A stretch of 64,000 nucleotides of DNA. Source: Ancrocorticia sp052089425. Lineage in GTDB: Bacteria > Actinomycetota > Actinomycetes > Actinomycetales > Actinomycetaceae. Location of the stretch: assembly GCF_052089425.1 (NCBI RefSeq), contig NZ_JBQCZW010000003.1, forward strand, positions 1 to 64,000. The letters are read 5' to 3'. Positions within the stretch are counted from its first letter, which is position 1. Each line of letters starts with the position of its first letter. Below the pieces are notes generated by a model, which was given only the letters and a program-made list of their open reading frames with translations, had not been told where the DNA came from and made no database searches. Below are positions 61,234 to 64,000 of the stretch, one piece after another. A program made the translations under genes and the position numbers.

Positions 61234-62505
61234 ATGGCTATGGGTGAGGGAGTATCAGGCGTTGGAGAGTGGCGGGGTGCCTCTCGCAGCGAATCATCCC
61301 GTGAACCCCATGTACCCAGCGAATCCAGTGAATCGGGCGCCTCCACCCAACCGTGGATCATGGATGCAATGCTGGGATTAATCGTCACGCTAGCTCTTGC
61401 CCTCATCATCGCCACAGGAGAAGGTGGTGGGCGAACCCCGGATCCCATTGCCTATCTCTTCGCCGCCGTATTCGGCGCCCTCATGCTTGCTCGCCGCTGG
61501 GCACCGCGCACAGTCCTCACGTTGAGCGTCTTGGGAATGTTTGGGTATTACATTCTGGATTACCCGCCTATCGGCGTGGCGATTCCGGTGGTTGCTGCGG
61601 TGTTTTCCGCAGCTGAAGCGGGCCTCCGATTATGGCCGGTAGGGGCTGCCTTGCTGACCCTCACCGTCTCCCTGTACTTCCGCGTTCGCGAGGGAGGAGA
61701 AGCGCTTGGCTTCCTGCTCGGATACGAATCAGTCACGAACATTGCCCTGTTCTCCGCGGCAATCGCGCTTGGATACGTCGTGCGCGCTCGTCGCACCCAG
61801 GAGACCCAACAAGCCGAAATCGCCCGCCTGACGGAAGCACAGCTAGTTCGCGAAATGGAATTGCAGATTCAGATCGAACGGGAACGCATTTCGCGCGAAC
61901 TACACGATACTGTGGGCCACACCCTCTCCGTCATCTCGCTTCAAGCCGGAGTTGCCGCGGAGGCCGTTGGACCAGAGGATGGGGCCGCGAATGAGGCGAT
62001 TGGCGTGATCCGAACGGTGAGTGCGAAATCGCTGGGTGACCTCCGCGCGATGGTCCGAATTTTACGTTCGAAAGATAACGACGACGACGGCACCCGCCGC
62101 CCCCAGTCCCTTTCTTCCATTCAGGAGTTGGTTGAAACGGCTCAGCTCGCAGGAGTTGATGTGGCGGTTATGATCACCGCAGATCCCTCACAGCTTGCCG
62201 ATCCAGTTGATACTGCTGCCTATCGCATTATCCAAGAGTCAATCACCAACATCGTCCGCCACGCAGGGGCCACAAAGGCGAGCGTGGAGGCGAGCATTCA
62301 ACATGAACGCCTCCAGCTCGCGATCACTGACAATGGCCGTGGAGGTGACCGGGACATGAACGCACCCGCAAGCGGCCAGCGAATGGGATTTGGCATTGCA
62401 GGCATGACTGAGCGAGTCAGATTGCTCGGCGGATCACTGAGCACTCGATCCGTTCCGGGCGAAGGCTATGTTGTTGCGGCGAGTATCCCAGTGAGGCTTT
62501 CATGA
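61234..62505 (+). CDS. NarL-type sensor histidine kinase
   Basis: This is a 423-aa kinase. A variable Ser/Glu-rich N-terminus precedes five to six transmembrane helices (about 45-185). The HisKA_3 domain has the phospho-His in RISRELHDTVGHTLSVISLQ. The ATPase has AAYRIIQESITNIVRHAGAT and DNGRGGDRDMN with GFGIAGMTERVRLLGGSL. Like LiaS/DesK kinases it senses within or at the membrane. It overlaps its response regulator by 4 nt. Confidence 0.93.
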   Translation: MAMGEGVSGVGEWRGASRSESSREPHVPSESSESGASTQPWIMDAMLGLIVTLALALIIATGEGGGRTPDPIAYLFAAVFGALMLARRWAPRTVLTLSVLGMFGYYILDYPPIGVAIPVVAAVFSAAEAGLRLWPVGAALLTLTVSLYFRVREGGEALGFLLGYESVTNIALFSAAIALGYVVRARRTQETQQAEIARLTEAQLVREMELQIQIERERISRELHDTVGHTLSVISLQAGVAAEAVGPEDGAANEAIGVIRTVSAKSLGDLRAMVRILRSKDNDDDGTRRPQSLSSIQELVETAQLAGVDVAVMITADPSQLADPVDTAAYRIIQESITNIVRHAGATKASVEASIQHERLQLAITDNGRGGDRDMNAPASGQRMGFGIAGMTERVRLLGGSLSTRSVPGEGYVVAASIPVRLS

Positions 62506-63167
62506 TTCGTATTGTCCTTGTTGATGATCAGGAACTTGTGAGAGCCGGCTTGAGAACTCTGGCTGAACACGATGGCGATATTCACGTGGTTGCCGAAGCC
62601 GCTAATGGCAGCGATGGCGTTGCGGAGGTGCGCCGCTACAGGCCCGATGTGGTTCTCATGGACATCCGTATGCCGAAGATGGATGGGATTGTGGCTACCC
62701 GTGAGATCGTGGATGATCTCGCGCTGACCGGAGTCCGGGTGGTGGTACTCACCACCTTCGACGAAGATGAGGACATTCTGGCTGCCATCAGGGCAGGTTC
62801 GGTCGGCTATCTCCTCAAAGACATTGCTCCACATGACTTGCGGGCTGCGATTCGAGCAGCGGCAACTGGCGATGCTCTGCTTTCCCCCGCGATTACTCGC
62901 AAGGTGATGAGCGCTTTGGCGGGAGGCCCCACTGGCCGAACCCGCCCGCATCTTCTCGAACCCTTGACTGAGCGTGAACGCGAGGTCCTCACACGCGTTG
63001 GACTGGGAGAATCGAACGATGAAATCGGGGCGAGCCTGTACATTAGCCCCGCCACGGCTCGCACGTACGTGAGCCGGCTCCTGAGCAAGCTTCAGGCACG
63101 TGATCGCTCGCAGCTAGTTATTCTCGCTTACGAGTCAGGATTGATCACCCCGGGGAATGCGGGCTAA
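62502..63167 (+). CDS. NarL/FixJ-family response regulator
   Basis: This is a 221-aa regulator. The receiver has acidic DDQELVRAGL, the phospho-acceptor Asp in VVLMDIRMPKMDGI and Lys in YLLKDIAPHDLRAAI. The C-terminal LuxR-type HTH has LTEREREVLTRVGLGESNDE and YISPATARTYVSRLLSKL. It pairs with the kinase just upstream. Target genes are unknown; the divergent membrane protein gene at 60674 is a candidate. Confidence 0.94.
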   Translation: MIRIVLVDDQELVRAGLRTLAEHDGDIHVVAEAANGSDGVAEVRRYRPDVVLMDIRMPKMDGIVATREIVDDLALTGVRVVVLTTFDEDEDILAAIRAGSVGYLLKDIAPHDLRAAIRAAATGDALLSPAITRKVMSALAGGPTGRTRPHLLEPLTEREREVLTRVGLGESNDEIGASLYISPATARTYVSRLLSKLQARDRSQLVILAYESGLITPGNAG

Positions 63168-63245
63168 TCCGCGTTGCGGCGTGGCGTGTGCAGCAATGGA
63201 TGTTGAGTGCTCAACTACGCCGTCCAAGCTGATACGGTGAACGTT

Positions 63246-64000
63246 GTGCTAAATGAGGTGTACCCGTATGATGCCCTGCTGATCTGCTCGTTTGGTGGGC
63301 CAAACAAGACAGACGATGTTGTTCCTTTCTTGAAGAATGTGACCAGAGGGAAGAACATCCCCGACGATCGCCTCGAGGAAGTGGGCCAGCACTATTACGG
63401 CTTTGGTGGCAAGAGCCCAATTAACGAACAGAATCTCGCGCTGGCCGCCGCGCTGCGTGCCGAATTTGAGCGCCGCAGTATCGCCCTTCCCGTGATCTGG
63501 GGTAATCGCAACTGGCACCCATACACGGTGGATACATTACGTTCGGCTGCAGCCTTCGGCGCGAGGCGCGTCCTCACTCTCGTGACAAGCGCCTACGCCT
63601 CATACTCCGGCAGTCGCCAGTACCGCGAACACCTCGCGGCCGCGCAGGAAAACCTCCACATCGATATCCTTCGCCCGTTCTTCAACTCGCCCGGCTTCGT
63701 GCGATCCAACGCCGATGCGATTATCGAGGCGCTCGAGCAATTGCCCGGCGGCCCGGCCGGCGCCCACATCGTGTACGTCACCCACTCGATCCCCGTCACC
63801 ATGCAGAAGGCGTCGGCCGTTACGGGGCCTGGATACCGTGAGCAGCACGAGGATGTGCGCGCCACAGTAGACGGGCTACTTGCCGACCGCTTCGGGCATC
63901 GCTTCGATTCCAGTTTGGCATTCTGTTCCCGTTCAGGCGATGGTGTTGTCCCTTGGCTGGAACCGGACGTGAATGATCGCATCGAGGAGCTGGCAGCCGC
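63246..64000 (+). CDS. hemH: Ferrochelatase, cut by the window end
   Basis: About 251 residues are visible. The start DALLICSFGGPNKTDDVVPF and YGFGGKSPINEQNLALAAAL match actinobacterial ferrochelatase, which in this phylum inserts iron into coproporphyrin III (CpfC). VIWGNRNWHPYTVDTLR carries the catalytic His region, and VYVTHSIPVTMQK and FCSRSG follow. GTG at 63246 has GGTGA upstream; a GTG at 63237 is the alternative. The gene continues past 64000. Confidence 0.92.
   Translation, partial: MLNEVYPYDALLICSFGGPNKTDDVVPFLKNVTRGKNIPDDRLEEVGQHYYGFGGKSPINEQNLALAAALRAEFERRSIALPVIWGNRNWHPYTVDTLRSAAAFGARRVLTLVTSAYASYSGSRQYREHLAAAQENLHIDILRPFFNSPGFVRSNADAIIEALEQLPGGPAGAHIVYVTHSIPVTMQKASAVTGPGYREQHEDVRATVDGLLADRFGHRFDSSLAFCSRSGDGVVPWLEPDVNDRIEELAA

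Overview
The window looks like an actinobacterial chromosome segment of moderate-to-high G+C content. The clearest sign is the conserved Actinobacteria block of cyclophilin, rhomboid, crgA, class E sortase, pabA/trpG and the pknB-pbpA-rodA-pstP-fhaB-fhaA operon beside a tRNA-Leu, an arrangement that normally lies close to oriC. The coproporphyrin-type ferrochelatase, the Zn-type macrodomain, and luxS together with class Ib nrdHIE/nrdF point to the Actinomycetaceae (Trueperella/Arcanobacterium/Actinomyces-like). That genus-level placement is an inference, not a database result.

Layout. At 0.2-2.7 kb lie a coiled-coil membrane protein, a cyclophilin and a rhomboid protease. At 3.1-16.6 kb a complete Wzx/Wzy exopolysaccharide locus runs on the + strand: initiating phosphosugar transferase, three GT4 glycosyltransferases, a heparinase-like protein, a pyruvyl transferase, WecC, Wzy, Wzx, a fused CpsC/CpsD-type tyrosine kinase and WecB. 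It sits between the rhomboid gene and crgA. At 16.6-26.0 kb is the cell-division and cell-wall block. The six genes fhaA to pknB run on the - strand, and the first five overlap by 4 nt each. At 26.7-31.7 kb come a small membrane protein, tRNA-Leu(CAG), a structured leader with a 20-codon ORF, and a heterodimeric ABC exporter in which one ATP site has lost its key residues.

At 31.9-42.0 kb are a surface acyltransferase, a zinc macrodomain ADP-ribose hydrolase, RNase H, oligopeptidase B, a luxS plus MTA/SAH-nucleosidase operon (the nucleosidase carries an extra C-terminal part resembling DNA-binding repeats), a Fur regulator, a thiamine-binding protein and serine dehydratase. At 42.0-52.2 kb the ribonucleotide reductase genes nrdH-nrdI-nrdE follow a control region with DnaA boxes and a correctly spaced pair of NrdR boxes. 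nrdF lies 5.7 kb further on, past a lipoprotein, an S4 RNA-binding protein, a two-component pair and a membrane acyltransferase. At 52.3-56.0 kb there is a small defence/toxin-antitoxin island: AbiEi/AbiEii, a BrnT-like toxin with a ribbon-helix-helix antitoxin, and an XRE regulator with a cut-short partner. At 56.2-64.0 kb are an AraC regulator, a glyoxalase-like protein, a frameshifted winged-helix gene, an aminotransferase, a membrane protein, a NarL-type two-component system and a ferrochelatase cut by the window end.

How the genes work together. WecB and WecC would make UDP-ManNAcA for the exopolysaccharide. FhaA/FhaB, PknB, PstP, RodA, PbpA and CrgA coordinate septal and lateral wall growth. 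LuxS and the nucleosidase recycle S-adenosylhomocysteine and yield AI-2. NrdH/I/E/F supply deoxynucleotides, and the DnaA and NrdR sites suggest coupling to replication and to the dNTP pool. No CRISPR array, rRNA, intact insertion sequence or prophage was seen.
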